The position numbers and the translations under genes were made by a program. The notes below the pieces were generated by a model. The model was not told the DNA's origin and did not search any database. It worked only from the letters and a program-made list of their open reading frames with translations. Source: Phallusia mammillata (Eukaryota > Chordata > Ascidiacea > Phlebobranchia > Ascidiidae). Taken from it: DNA of 64,000 nt. Position 1 is the first letter of the stretch, and every line of letters starts with the position of its first letter. Below, in pieces: positions 1 to 22,479 of this stretch. The stretch lies in NCBI GenBank assembly GCA_003260075.1, contig QLIY01000235.1, forward strand, positions 83,832-147,831, given 5' to 3'.

Positions 1-1075
1 ACTGTGTAGACCTCTCTGTTAGCACCTGTTGTGCCTACTAAACTCGCAATATCAACTAAATGCTGGTTAGCCTAAGGCCCTGTGAAGCCCTTACTCTTGC
101 TGCAAGTAACGAACGTTATAGTCACGATTCGATCGTATACATGTAACACTTTTCAACACTCGACACAGTTGTTTCTAACAGTGGTTGCCTCTTAATCATA
201 TTGTAAATTATCTTCACTTGTATGAGTGTGACCTAACAAAGCTATTATAAAAATCCATTGTAACGTCATACGCGCAGTTGTACGCCAAGTGGCCTGGATT
301 GGCATGCATTGTTTATTGAGATGTGTGACGAGCATCAATGCGTTACGCACAAAATAGCGCACATTGCTATTCACAGTTTTGTCTGAATGCAAGATTTAAT
401 ACTAAAACAGCCGGTCAAAATTTCTTGAGGGGGGGACATGGCNCATCAATGACGTAATAATATGCTTGTTACCGAACTATTGTTAAGTAATAATGTTCGA
501 TTCATTTAATTTGTTGTAAAACCTTATTCTGTTCTGTTACAGTTACACTTGTAATAAAGGGGTGGAGACCTACGGCGTCTTCAATTTACGTTCCAGGAAT
601 AGTTTTTGTATAACACTGTGTGAATTTATTTTTGTGTTTGTTTATTGTGTTTTGTTTTAAGTTGCGGATTCTCCGACCGTTTGCGTTTTTCTTTTTTCCA
701 GGGGGGGGTCATGGTATCAAATAAAGGATTTTTTAGCAGACAGACCAACATTCCAATTATAACAGATAAGTGACAACATTGCTCTTGTTTTCTGAAACAA
801 AATTATTATTAACAAATCTCAAAAATTCACAAAACATTTGTGAAAGGGGTGTACCTCTGAAAGTCTGTCGTGTACATGGCCCTCGACACACCTGTTTGGC
901 AAACAATGTCTGGAGAAGTTCGACATCGCCAATCATTAACGAACGTTTACCTGAGGAAAAAAGTGACAAGAGCTCGAGTAAATATTTGCTGTTGCGTCGT
1001 TCTGTGACCATTCTTTGCATCACACAAAAGTTGAAACGTTTAAACTGCACGTCGCATTGTTTTCACGAGGACAAG
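1..1075. other. No gene recognised
   Basis: I find no convincing exon or RNA gene on either strand. The stretch has an ambiguous base near 443 beside a short G run, and a second run of eight G near 701-708. The open frame that runs from about 770 into the small gene at 1076 uses a non-ATG start and shows no protein-like pattern before 1076. Confidence 0.5.
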
Positions 1076-1315
1076 ATGGCTAACATGAACGATCCGAACG
1101 AAATAAGCTTTGAGGTGCCCGTTTTTCGTTGTTGGTGGTCCAGCACTGGGCAGGGATGTTCAGAAGTCAATCCAGATTCAAATATGTTGGATTTTAATCA
1201 GTATGGATGGCTTTACCTTGGAGGTCTTGTACTTATCGTGTTTGCGGTGTTGGGATTATTTTTCGGTATCTGCAAAGCAACTACCCCAAGCCCGAAGAAA
1301 GCTCAAGCATATTGA
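1076..1315 (+). CDS. Small single-pass membrane protein, 79 aa, family not recognised
   Basis: An uninterrupted 79-residue frame opens at the ATG in ACAAGATGGC. About the first 45 residues are polar with two Cys and two Trp (motif FRCWWSS). Residues of roughly 46-69 form one strongly hydrophobic segment (GWLYLGGLVLIVFAVLGLFF), followed by a short basic, Pro-rich tail (TPSPKKAQAY). That layout fits a small integral membrane protein, but I cannot name the family. An AATAAA lies 240 bp after the stop, as expected for a compact single-exon gene. The frame stays open upstream to about 770, but that part looks non-coding, so I chose the ATG. It could instead be the last exon of a larger gene. Confidence 0.55.
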   Translation: MANMNDPNEISFEVPVFRCWWSSTGQGCSEVNPDSNMLDFNQYGWLYLGGLVLIVFAVLGLFFGICKATTPSPKKAQAY

Positions 1316-1557
1316 CACAAACTGGTGAACATTTTGAGATGAATCTGGATTTTTATCATGAGCTCCCGAACAAATTTATTCTTTTTGTAGACTAATTTTA
1401 GTATCCGTTTACGCACTTTTGGTTTGATGACTTTTAATTGTGAATTGATTGATTTATAATATCTATCGCTTTTACTGCTTCTGCTTTAGTGCTTATAACG
1501 AATCCGTAACTTGCTTGACCATGTTTCATGTGGCCTCCACAACTTTTTTGTTATTAA

Positions 1558-1563
1558 AATAAA
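1558..1563 (+). terminator. Polyadenylation signal AATAAA
   Basis: A canonical AATAAA lies about 240 bp after the stop of the small membrane-protein frame and is followed by a TG-rich stretch (GTGTGTTTGA). It fits the 3' end of that gene. Confidence 0.5.
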
Positions 1564-3702
1564 TAATAGCCTATGAAGTCAGCTCATGTGTGTTTGACAA
1601 ACAGTGTTTATCAACCTATACGGTATAGATGTAATACGAGAATGTCGTAGTCCTACTATGGAATGGAAATATGGAATACTAAAGTAAGTTATTACCTGTG
1701 TATCCTATCTCACTTTTCACTTGCAGAAAATCTGTAGACATAATTATTTTGTTGTGTTTGCATTTCGATGTCGTTTTTTGTGTGCTCCTTTGCTCCACTT
1801 ATTGACATTTACACAACTTCGTCTTTAAGCTGAGTTCTGACTTTTGTTGGTAGCTCTAGTGCTGTACTAGACCAGACCAGCAGCTCACTAGCTCCTATCC
1901 AAAAATTGAAACATAAGTAAACGGAGTGAGATGTGTTCGTATGCTGTCCCTGATCTAGTTTAGCCTACAGTTATTCGTACATAGGTGTGATGACGCCGGA
2001 GAACATTTCACTGCAGCAAAAATACTTGAGCGACATTGTTCCCATTCAGTGAAGCCTATTGACTTAACTAAATTCAATTTATCAACTCCATAAAACCGAA
2101 AAAAATCACCTAGTTGATACAACGGATTTGCAATAATTTAGGCAACTCGACGCCAAAAAGAAATTGACAAATTTCGTTACAACCCGTAATTGAATAGCCT
2201 CTACTTGATTATGATGCCATGCAGAACTTTACGTCGCCATGACCTCAACAAATTTGTCGTCGCTGGTGAAATTGGTTGTGCGAAATGTAGGCTAGGCCTA
2301 GGCTCGATTAACTTGTAAAAACATTGAATTGAAAGTTAGCCTAACATTCTTTTCCAAATCCCAACTTGTGTCCAAGATGGTGTGTATTTTCGTTGTAAAG
2401 TTTTCGTCTGTGTTTTGTATTTACTGATTGTACGTGTTGTGTGTTGGGGTTTAACTCGTCGATGTTTACTTTCGTTACTTATTTCAGGATATTTTACATC
2501 CTGCAGTGCGTCTGTTAATATTATGTAATAGTTAGTGTAGCCTACTTACATTTTGTCTTGTATATATTTCCTTGTATTTTTCGTTTTCTCACAATTCGCT
2601 ATAACTCGCTATGGTCGCTATTTTGACTACAGCCTATAGGCCTACCGGTAATAGTTAATAGCCTATACAGTCGGATCGCCGTTCATGCAAACTTTGCATC
2701 AGTCTGCTACCCGACTGAGGAAACAGTTCGCAAAGACAGGCAGTTCATCCGTAAAGCAATCGACGCAACGTGCTCAGGCAAATCGACGCAACGTGCTTAT
2801 CGTACGTGTCCCCAACATATTAACAAAAAGTGACAGATTGACTTATCCTTGGACTTAGAACAATGCCGGTAGGGTAATGTTTTTTTTTCGCAATTGAGCA
2901 TTTATCAGACAAAAAGTTCAAAAGTGAAAAAAAACAGATACAACCATTCTGATTTGAAGAAATAAAAAGACGTTGATTAACCAAAAGTCATGCATGTGTA
3001 ATGAAGTCTTGCTTTTTTGCAAAAAGGGGAACACGTCACCTTTGCTACATTTCGGCTCTGCAACAAGTTAGGGGCGGTCGCAGTAACCTGATCTCCCCCT
3101 ACGAAAGTGCAAACACCGGAGGGCGCTGCGCATCAACTAGTTTCCCAAACTCCCAAAGGACAGTTTCAAAAGTAAGACAGGACACTAACTTACAAAATCA
3201 TAACATTCAGCCAAACAAAGTCAGAAAAGATGCGTTGCAGACTTGTCGTCGAATTTTGCGTTCTAAAGTAAACTTTTGACTTTGACCACGTGTCAGTAAA
3301 CAGTTCACATAGCACATTGAGCGCAGGTACGAAGTACATGTTTGCATTTGTTTTGACATTTTTGCTGATGCGAATATGCGATGAAACAATTTACCATAGT
3401 TGCAAAGGTAGACTTCCATCGCAAACAAAACTTATCACGCATTTGCTCTTTCACGATAGAACGGTAGTCAATTTCGTTAGAAATCCCAATCGCAGATTTG
3501 CTTGTGTAGCGGAGGCAGCATTTGAACGGAAATGCTTGCTGTTTGCATTGTGAGTTCCACGCTCTTTAAATTTGTTTCTTAGCTATGTCGCTTTTTTAAT
3601 GCCAGGATACAAAAAATGAATGACTAAGGAATAGAATTCTACTATTCGTTTAGTTTCTGACAATAATGGCATTTTTTATTCTTTTATTTGTGTGCAGACA
3701 AA
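1564..3702. other. Intergenic stretch and probable GNPAT 5' region
   Basis: No coding exon is recognised. A 17-base unit (AATCGACGCAACGTGCT) occurs twice near 2757-2800. Frames at 3001-3553 have no recognisable protein features. A splice acceptor (TTGTGTGCAG) ends at 3697, five bases before the GNPAT start, so GNPAT has either an upstream non-coding exon or a trans-spliced leader; no matching donor was identified. Confidence 0.4.
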
Positions 3703-6124
3703 ATGGAGTTGTTATATGGGTCCCAAGGCTCCCAGAAAACCCAGTCTGGGTACATAAATATGTTAAATAATTCAAAACAGCAAAACTTTTCTACTCTGCG
3801 TTTTGCAACAAAGGATTTTAAACCTCCAAAGTATATGCATTGCCATGATCGACATACAACCAAAATATGGCAAACTGCTATGGAGTCTGATCGAGTTCAG
3901 TGGATAATACAACAAGTTGTAAGGGAGGAAAGCAAATCTGAAGAAGATGTAAAACAAGAGGCAGAGCACATTCTTAAGGAGTTAGCATTCACAGATCACA
4001 TGACAATACTCAGAATGCTTGGCTATGTTTTGTTCAAAGTTCTTCACTCAATTTATCATGATGGTGTGTTCATCAACATCGAAACTGTTAAAAAACTAAA
4101 GGACATGATAAAACATCATCCTGTGGTTTTTATGCCAAGCCATCGAAGCTACATGGACTTTACAATTTTATCAGTGGTTTGCTTTTACTTAGACCTACCT
4201 TTACCAGCAATTGCAGCAGGGATGGATTTTATGGGGATGAAAGTAATGGGATCTGTACTAAGGGCATGTGGTGCATTTTACATGAGAAGGTCTTTTGGTA
4301 CTGATCGTTTGTACTGGGCTCTGTTTACAGAATATGTACATACAATTCTTATAAATGGTGACAGGCCAATGGAGTTTTTTATAGAAGGAACTCGTAGTCG
4401 GTGTGGAAAAAGTTTAAACCCCAAATTTGGTTTACTTTCTGTAATTGCTGAGCCATACCTGAAAGCCCAAACATATGATGTGCTGTTAATTCCAATTAGT
4501 ATATCATATGACCGCCTACTGGAAGAAGGGTTATATGGCTATGAATTATTGGGTATACCTAAACCAAAAGAATCAACATCAGGTCTAGTTAAAGCTAGTT
4601 CGATTCTACGCGACAACTATGGAAGTGTTCATGTCAATTTCTGTGATCACATTTCGCTGAGGAAATATTTTGGCCATTTAGATCGAGCAGTTCATGCTTG
4701 CTATCCCAGGTACATGCTTCGTTTATCAAGTGAAGAGCAAAAATACATGGAAATATTGGGGTATAAAATTGTGTTGCAACAGCAGCACAATATGAATTAT
4801 ACTCCATGGGCAGTTATGGCATTGGTACTTTCTCAGCACCCACATGGAATGGATATGGGTTGTTTAATTGAGGAAACTATTTGGCTTAAAATCATAATGG
4901 ACAAGTGTAAAATCAAAGTAAACTGGTCAACTGGTAGTGTGCAGGACATCGTGCAAGCTAACCTTAAAAAATTCAAACACCTCATTGAGGTAGAAGGTCC
5001 TTGCAATGATGTGCCCAAATCTATAGTTAGGGTTAGTGGTATCACACATGAGGTAAAAGGCCATAAAACCTTCTCAAGCAATTTGGATCCAACCACTATT
5101 CAAGAAACTGTAAATCATATTATCATTGGCAACTACAGAAATCAATTGTTGCATCATTTTGTTCGTCCATCCTTGATTGCTTTTTCACTTCTCCGAAGAT
5201 CAGGAAGATCCTGTCCTGGTACACAATTTAACCCTGATACCTTGTTGCCAGATTTTAAGTTTCTCAGAGATCTTTTAGTCAGAGAATTTATTTTTGAGCC
5301 CAAAAAGTTGAATGATGATCTAAAGCAGGGGCTTCAGTTTCTTGTCCAGTGCAACGCTGTAGTCTTGGAGGGTTTCAATTCCTTTATTTTAGAAAAGCAG
5401 GCAAACAAACTGTTACAGTTTCTAAAATCTATTTTTTCGGTATTTCTTGGTGGTTACTGGTTGACTATTCAATTTCTCCTGAATTCTACTGAAACTCACC
5501 TGCAACCCACACTGCCTGGAAAAGTACGTTGTTAATATACAGGTTTAAACATGTAGTACTTTTACCCACGCCACTGTCCTACATAAAAATTTGTTTGAAA
5601 CATTTTCAGTGTTACAAAACAAAATTGTGCCTGTTTCCTGATCCGATAACATTATCTTTTATGACCTAGAAGGGTGTTTTTTGTTTTCTTCTGGTATAAG
5701 ATTGAACACTAGCAAAGTCATTGGCTACAATTATTATCAGTTCTTCAGGTTGTGAAAATTAAAACAATGCATTTGTTTTAGGTGCAAAAGTGGATTGCAG
5801 GGATCTTGCGAAACCCAGGAGTGGAGCATGAAATGCTGTCTCTTCACATGATATCGAATGCTCTTCATGCACTCGTTGGACTTGGGTATTTAAGTGTTTA
5901 CCGGGTATGGAGGAGAAATATAAATAATAAATCTATTTGAAATCACCACAATGTTATGATTCTTTTAATACATGCCTTTTTCGTAGGTTGATAACCAAAA
6001 AATTGTCCAACCTATTCAAGATCAACTTGTTGGAGCTGCATCAAAAATTGCACAGTTTATTGACATTCCCTACTTGGATGGTACACAAGCAACTAAATTA
6101 GGCTCAACTGCTGCCAAATTATAG
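3703..6124 (+). CDS. GNPAT: Dihydroxyacetone-phosphate acyltransferase (GNPAT), peroxisomal
   Basis: The enzyme acylates dihydroxyacetone phosphate in the peroxisome, the first step of ether-lipid (plasmalogen) synthesis. Three coding exons join in frame: 3703-5523, 5782-5904 and 5987-6124, giving 693 residues, close to the roughly 680 of vertebrate GNPAT. The acyltransferase block is intact. The catalytic HX4D motif HRSYMD sits at residues 147-152, and the glycerol-phosphate binding EGTRSR begins near 228, followed by GKSLNPKFGLL. The protein ends in AKL, a type 1 peroxisomal targeting signal, so localisation is encoded. I chose the ATG at 3703 because it directly follows a splice acceptor; the frame open from 3688 lacks an ATG. 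The 3' UTR carries a hAT-type MITE and meets the CDK2AP1-type gene tail to tail. Confidence 0.97.
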
Positions 6125-6306
6125 CTGCTGTTTTTGTGTGTGTTCAACTTTATCTATCATATCATTTTGGTGAAAACTTTTTGTTATTTATAATCATGTA
6201 ATGTGTGAAAAAGTTTCACTGTGAATTAATCTGATAAAAATTTGTTTGCTTTTATTGTTTTTAATGATAGATCAAGTTAAAAGTTACGTTATGGGATACT
6301 TTAGGT

Positions 6307-6680
6307 CAGTGGTTCCCAACCAGGGCCCATCCCCCCCCCCCCATGGCCCCCCAGGGGGGCCACGAGCTGTGTTCCGGGGGGGCACGGGTGCAGATTCACA
6401 AGAAACACCCACTAAAAGCCATTTTCTTTTGAACTTTATTCCCTACTTCAATCGACTCTTTCACATACTATTTGTTTATATTGAGGTTTTTCACGATTGC
6501 GGATTCTTGGTTACTCTGTTTAACCTGTTTAAAGCCGAAATTAGTACCGAATTCCAACACGAGATTGCCTTTTACATTTTTCAAGGGGGCCACAGGTCCT
6601 TCAGGGTTACTTAAAGGGGGCCATGAGGCCAAAAAGTGACTTTTAGGGGGCCACGGTCCTCCAAAGGTTGGGAACCACTG
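6307..6680. mobile_element. hAT-type MITE in GNPAT 3' region
   Basis: The element starts CAGTGGTTCCCAACC and ends with the inverse GGTTGGGAACCACTG. A perfect 8-bp target duplication CTTTAGGT flanks it (6299-6306 and 6681-6688). The interior holds a 12-base C run and several GGGGGCCA blocks but no transposase. The element at 61737-61981 belongs to the same family. Termini, 8-bp duplication and lack of coding capacity identify a non-autonomous hAT element. Confidence 0.92.
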
Positions 6681-6915
6681 CTTTAGGTTGTTGTTAAGTC
6701 ATAACTTTGTCTTATTACCTTTTAAGATGTATTTTTTTACCATTTAAATTGGAAAGTGATATGGTTTTTTTACTTAATTTTTGTTTATCAATTCATTTAT
6801 GCAGTAAAAATATTTCTATGCATTGGTTAAAATATAATCTAAGCCACCTATTAAATTGTAGAGTTGCAAATGTTGTTTTAATCAACTATATGCTGTGAAA
6901 AACTTATTCATTACA

Positions 6916-6951
6916 AATAAAAAGAAATAATTGTGAAGATCTGGTTTTATT
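6916..6951. terminator. Facing polyadenylation signals of GNPAT and the CDK2AP1-type gene
   Basis: AATAAA on the plus strand at 6916-6921 fits the GNPAT 3' end, and AATAAA on the minus strand (TTTATT at 6946-6951) fits the CDK2AP1-type gene. Only 24 bases separate them, so the two transcripts probably overlap or abut at their 3' ends. Confidence 0.5.
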
Positions 6952-7134
6952 ATGATCTACAAGCTGAATTGTATCATATGAAATGCACAAAAATCACACA
7001 CAATCTAGCCTTTTGCAGAAAAATATTAATGGAGGTAAAAAATATGTGCATTGCACATTAACTCTGGGGACTTTCAGCAGCTCCACATTAACTAATTGAC
7101 AACAGTCAGGCAATTTTCCTCTGGTTCAAAAATA

Positions 7135-7661
7135 TCATGATCTTGCACTTCTTTCAGTTTCGATTAGGCATTCTCTTACCAAGGCACGAGCATGTAAAAT
7201 TCCTAAAAGTGGACATTTTTTCATTTAGTCAGACATCTATATTTATTTTATCCAAATCAAACCTCGCTTAAGTCGATCACTGGCACTTCTACTTCCAGCA
7301 TAGGTTGGTTTAATATCCTTTCCAAGCTCTTCTATAACAGCCAAGAGATCCGCATACTTACTTTGAGGAACTTGATCTTGCATATACATTGGAACTTGGT
7401 TTCCTAAAACAAACCCAGGTAAAAAATTACACAATAATGGTAGTTTACAATAATCAGGTAGAAAACGACAACAAATGCTAACTTGTATATGCTCAAAAAT
7501 CAGGGTGTCTATAAACACAAAAAGGCAAGCACATATAAAAATTGTTTGTTTAGCTTTTGTGTTTGTCATTTCGAAATGAATACAACCGTGAAATGTGGTC
7601 AAGAACTTTATACTTGTTTTTTTAAGAACATACCATTGTGATACTGCTGCTTTCCGGACAT
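7135..7661 (-). CDS. CDK2AP1: CDK2-associated protein 1/2-type (DOC-1), short form
   Basis: Three small exons join in frame on the minus strand: 7634-7661, 7263-7403 and 7135-7202, giving 78 residues. The core [18 protein letters not shown], then [10 protein letters not shown] and LKRG, continues over the last junction as [12 protein letters not shown] and ends ETERSARS. This is the conserved CDK2AP1/2 region through the C-terminus. In the family the protein is a subunit of the NuRD chromatin-remodelling complex and a regulator of CDK2. Vertebrate members are about 115-126 aa; the missing part is the variable N-terminal extension, replaced here by ten residues ([10 protein letters not shown]). 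The last junction (AGCGAG, then GTTTGA) is needed to restore the family C-terminus; without it the frame stops after LKRGLIWIK. The first exon is the least certain. Confidence 0.9.
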
Positions 7662-9775
7662 CCTTTGTAAAACAGAAACTCCAAGGTGATTATTTTGTTT
7701 AAAGCAGATGTTGTCAGAAATTAAACTTTACACAATCACAACCTGTCATAAACTAACTATTACCACAACAGCTTGTAAAATGTAAATAAGTATGAGAGAA
7801 TGATACTGTTCAGTAACTGAAACTTCAGTTCTGCCTACCTCAGCTCTGTATGACATGTCTATGATACAGTAAACAAAACAAGACCTACGCAGGTAGTGAA
7901 AGGATCTCGCTCATTCAACACTGGAGGCAGTATGGATATTTACCCTGGTAATTTATATGTTGGAAGTTATAAAACTCATAAACTGACCATGAAGGTTATT
8001 AAACTCAAAGGAACTTTTTTGATCATTTTGTTATAGTGGTTCTTGTTATTATCACCATCCAAGTATTTAATTGTCGTTCGTAGTGTTTACTTATGAGTAA
8101 TGATACCAACAAGACACTTTTGCTTCGATTCGTATTTGCGTAAGTAAACTATAGGCCTATTTCTATTTCGCTACATACCTGTAGCAGGAACGTAGCGCAA
8201 ATTGTTATTTTGGTGAATTTCCCGTTCACAAAGCCCTTGGTTTTACTCGATTCGCCTTCGATTGTAAGCCGCCCCCGATTGCAAGCTGCAAGGTGCGGTG
8301 TGACAAAGTTAAAGTGGCACAGGAATGTGGCAATGGCCTCTGGGCTACATTAGAACACATTATATGGTGTTTGTTCATCATTAGGCTACACACACTTCCT
8401 CCTGCTTATACTGTCGTTTCTGGTACAATTTTAAGTAGAACCTATTGGTGTCTGAGAGAAAGCAAGTTAGCTCTGTAAGAGGGCACTATCACTTTATAAT
8501 ATTGCGCATTGCCAAGGGCAGGATCTTGGAAGAATGGTCCGTCGCGCCTGACCCGTATAGCCTACAGACATAAAAAACCTTGATGCGAATTCGTCCTTGG
8601 AAACGTCCTGGGTTCGAACCCCGTGAAAAAAAGAAAAGGTTTACTCTGAGATTCCGTCTTGCTATAAAACAGGTTTTCGAATTATTCGTTTGTCTAGTCA
8701 AGTTTTGTCTTTTCTATTCAATCTTATTCCAGCCGGCTATTTCTTCCATTTTTTAAATGTGAAATTGTTGGAATTTGTTGCTGTTAATTCGTATACTCAA
8801 GGACACGAGGAAAGAAGAGACACTGGCTATTAATGAGTCAGCTGTTATTGAGATGCAAAGATCAGACTTACCAAACAATTGTAATGAACATTATAGTTTC
8901 CAATGTAGCCGCCCCTTTACAGAATCAATGACAGGGCCGCTACAATAGAAACAGTACCACAAAGCCTACAAAAGTTCCACCCAGACAACTGCAACAGAAA
9001 AAATAGTAAAGATTTGGAACAAATAAGCTTATTCAACATCTGATGTAATGCAATTTATGTCAAAAAACGCCATGATATTGTTTGGCTAATATATTATATC
9101 AATTGGATTACTTTATGTTTACACATATTTTTTGATGTTTTATTTTTCAATTTAGAAGATCTTAGATATTATTTGGTCAACTAGATTATTATATTGAAAC
9201 AAATGGCATACTTCTTTTGAGGCGTTAGAATCATAATTTGATTTGGGGAGTTTTGCAACTTTTCAGGGTATGTGCGATTTACTGACAAGTTACCTCTTTT
9301 ATACAATATAAGTACACAACGACGTTGTGTCATTGGTATACGTACTAGCTAAACATCACAAGACAACATAGCCTACGCCTGAAAACATACGCCATCTATT
9401 AGGAAGATCTGCAACATTTTTTGTTTATTTATTATTTTGGAACCGAAATCATCCATGTTTTGTAGTTCGTTTCAGCAATGCAAAGCTCATATTTGTCACC
9501 GGTAACAGATTTTACACAACCATGTTAACAAACTTGACTATATTTTCAACCGAAACACAAATTTGCAATTTATAAAACGCCTCGTTAATTTCATTTATGG
9601 ATATAATTTTTTTGAGTACATTAGTGTAAGAAAAAGAACTTTGATCACAAACTGAAAATAACACGGTTAATATCAGTTAAATGAACAAACCCTCTTCCCA
9701 TCAACTCTTGTCTAACATCTCCCCTGTGATGCTGAATTAGCACTCGAAATTTTATGAGCGGTTAAAACGTTAAAT
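7662..9775. other. Intergenic stretch between the CDK2AP1-type gene and ABCC5
   Basis: I see no exon, RNA gene or complete transposon here. A GGTTCGAACCC palindrome near 8611 resembles a tRNA B box, but no cloverleaf surrounds it. AT-rich sequence with minus-strand AATAAA matches near 9424-9433 could serve as the ABCC5 polyadenylation site. Confidence 0.4.
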
Positions 9776-19921
<10,146 letters not shown>

Positions 19922-20119
19922 AACTCCGAGTAGCTACAACTGTTGTACTATTGTAATAGTTGTGGCCAGTTTATGGCACTTAACTGCAACTACGGTTAAA
20001 ATATAAGTGTTAGTCATTGAACCGTCAAATGGAAATTTATTTCAAAAAAAAGTGTTGAACAAGAATCAAATACTTACCCAGATACCCAAATAAAAAAAAT
20101 GTATGACTATGGTATACGT
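19922..20119. other. Presumed ABCC5 5' flank
   Basis: This is the sequence immediately upstream of the ABCC5 ATG on the minus strand. No TATA box or other defined element stands out. Confidence 0.3.
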
Positions 20120-20334
20120 CAGTAGTTCTCAAACTGTGCGTTGCGACGCCCTGGTGCGTCGTTTCAATGTTCCAAGGGCGTCGCAGAATAGTTCCGTTTC
20201 GTGGCTTCTGTGGTTGTATCAATAAACACAACTTCAATAATAAGTTTCCGCATTAACTTTTATTTGCTGGTGCGTCGCAAGATTAGAAAACTTTTCCAAA
20301 GGCGTCGCAACGAAAAAACGTTTGAGAACCACTG
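20120..20334. mobile_element. hAT-type MITE upstream of ABCC5
   Basis: A 215-bp element with termini CAGTAGTTCTCAAAC and GTTTGAGAACCACTG and a perfect 8-bp target duplication GTATACGT (20112-20119 and 20335-20342). The interior repeats GGGCGTCGC-like blocks near both ends. It has no coding capacity. Confidence 0.92.
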
Positions 20335-20342
20335 GTATACGT

Positions 20343-21580
20343 GTTAAAGTTGATACAACGAATATTAAAATGATAACAAAAGCTATCATTGAAGCGTATC
20401 GCAATATAGCTCAACCCTATCACTGATTTAATTATTATTTTGCCTAAATTGCTTTTTTGGTGTTGTTCCAGCACCAGTTAATACAAACGCGTTAAAAAAA
20501 TACGAGCACCTTAACTGACTTTTTAAGCCATTTAGAATTGTACACGTCCATTCGGATTTGTTGATGAGTAAATTTTGATAAACTAAGGGTTTGTTTAGGT
20601 GGGCGTATTTTTTTAACGCCAAAGAGTTCGTTTCGTACGAGTTTGTTTCTGTCTTTTACTCCAACATTGCGTCCTTCCAGTGTGTAAAATGGGTTTGCGT
20701 CATTGCACACACGTGCAGCCAACACGCACTGGTCCCGAACAAATGCAACGTATTTCGCAATATGTGTCAGTAGAACGCAAAATTCATAACAGTAAACAAA
20801 CCATCATGGTCGCTGCGACCGGAAAGCACAACCCAACATACTACAACATACAAAAACTGCTATATTTTAAAAAGGCTTATAGCCCAACTACCACGCAATC
20901 AAACTTTCAATCTGCCACTCCTTGAAATAATTTGCATAGACCGGATCTTCGACTTCGGCTTTTCTCTTTTAAGCTATGTTACCAATACTGAGTTTAAGTA
21001 CAACTTCACCATCACATTATAGCTAACACACTTGGTGCACATTAAAACGAGCTAGCAAAGAAAGGTGCTGAGTGTAGAAAAGGTAGCTTTTGATAAGGCA
21101 GTGAAGACATCATCACGTAGTTGTCACTTCGGCCTGACTAATGCATATTGCAAACACAAAAAAGAAAACTGATATATAGATATATATATATTATTCTGCT
21201 CAATCCATAGCCATATAATTACATTCCTTAAGCATTTTTTTTGCTTTTTCTCATACCAAACACTCATAACTGGCAGTGTCCAGCAATGGCTGGCTGCAAA
21301 CAAGCACGTTTCCGGGAATTTCGGCGGGCAAAAAAGGCAACATGCACGCAATGACTATGCAATAATTGTCGTGACAAGGCTTACTGATCTTATTACTAAA
21401 AATTACTGTAGCGAACGGCAAATCTCATGTGTGTTGTGGAATAACTCATATATTAAACTATATCCATTCTTTTTCGCAAACAAAACTTTCTGGCAGTTTG
21501 CCAAAATGTGACAAATCGTTTTCTTGAATCCTTCACTAAACAAATTTTCAAAATAACAGAGTGGACAATCAGTACAGGCA
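20343..21580. other. Intergenic stretch, no gene recognised
   Basis: Several frames of 60-80 codons occur but none has recognisable protein features. A short AT dinucleotide tract lies near 21170-21190. Confidence 0.4.
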
Positions 21581-22323
21581 CATATACATATGGTTTGTTT
21601 ACCACATACCCTGTGCAACTAATGTAGTGATATCTGGGAACTTATACAACGTGACTGGCGAATTGCGACTTGAAGTGCTAGCCCCGGGCTAACATGCGTA
21701 AATTCTATCAATACGTCACAAAGCAATAAAAAAATTAGTGATTGTTGCCAAGTATTCAGATAACTCAATTACGCTTGGTAAAATACTACAAGAATAAACG
21801 TCTCGTCACTAAGAATACGCGCTAAGTTACATCATTTTTTAGTTTAGGAGTGGACCTTTGTGATGGCAAATTACACTTAAAATCATCTTACGCACTTTAT
21901 AAGTTACAAGTGTAAGGTATTTCATCACAGCCATGTGCTTGATTTTGGTCATTTGATTGATTTGATGCAATTTAGCAATTCCATGTAATCTTATGTCCCT
22001 TGTCTGGCTTAGCAGCATAGGTGCAAAGTGGCAAAATCTTTATGATTGACAGTTGCAATAATTGATTTTTAAATACTTTTGCATGACAATTTCTGTTCAA
22101 AATAAAACTATTGCAATTGTCTCTATCACATTTCCCTTTGCTATTTTTAACTTTGATATAGTGGGCAGCAAAGCATTTCAACAAGAGCTAATTAGCAAAA
22201 CGCAAGAGGAACGCACCGCTTATTACAGCCAAAGACAGCTATCTCCGCAAAGTTGCTCAGCGTGACCATAGAACAGGGTTGCCAGATAAAAAACGCAGAA
22301 TAGTGCCAAAAACTCTCAAAAGA
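21581..22323 (+). repeat. Copy 1 of a 743-bp near-identical direct duplication
   Basis: This block recurs at 22823-23565 with only scattered single-base differences, for example G/A within AATGTAGTG and C/T within ATGCGTAA. The period is 1242 bp. The first copy ends at an ambiguous base (22324) inside a MITE, where the copies diverge. The second begins directly after a run of twelve C. No gene lies inside. Confidence 0.9.
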
Positions 22324-22479
22324 NCAAATAAAACAATTAGGTGCCAACCATTTCCATAAACCGCCAAATTTTACAAAAATATCCGCCAAACCGCCAGTTG
22401 CTATTTTTGGTGCCAACTACTTTCAAAAAACGCCAATTTTGAGGTATTTGGCGGCAAAACCGCCAAATTGGCAACCCTG
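22274..22479. mobile_element. hAT-type MITE, CAGGGTTGCC family
   Basis: Starts CAGGGTTGCCAGAT and ends TTGGCAACCCTG, flanked by a perfect 8-bp duplication CCATAGAA (22266-22273 and 22480-22487). The interior repeats GCCAAA motifs and contains one ambiguous base. A longer version of the same insertion begins in the duplicate block near 23516 and runs into the N gap. Confidence 0.9.

Noticed and set aside
770-1075. N-terminal extension of the small membrane-protein frame
   Set aside because: It starts at GTG, not ATG, and its composition is unlike the downstream protein.
3001-3553. Two open frames upstream of GNPAT
   Set aside because: No domain, signal or conserved pattern; overlapping frames exist on the other strand too.
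8575-8650. tRNA-like B box GGTTCGAACCC
   Set aside because: No A box, acceptor stem or anticodon arm at suitable spacing on either strand; the motif is itself a palindrome.
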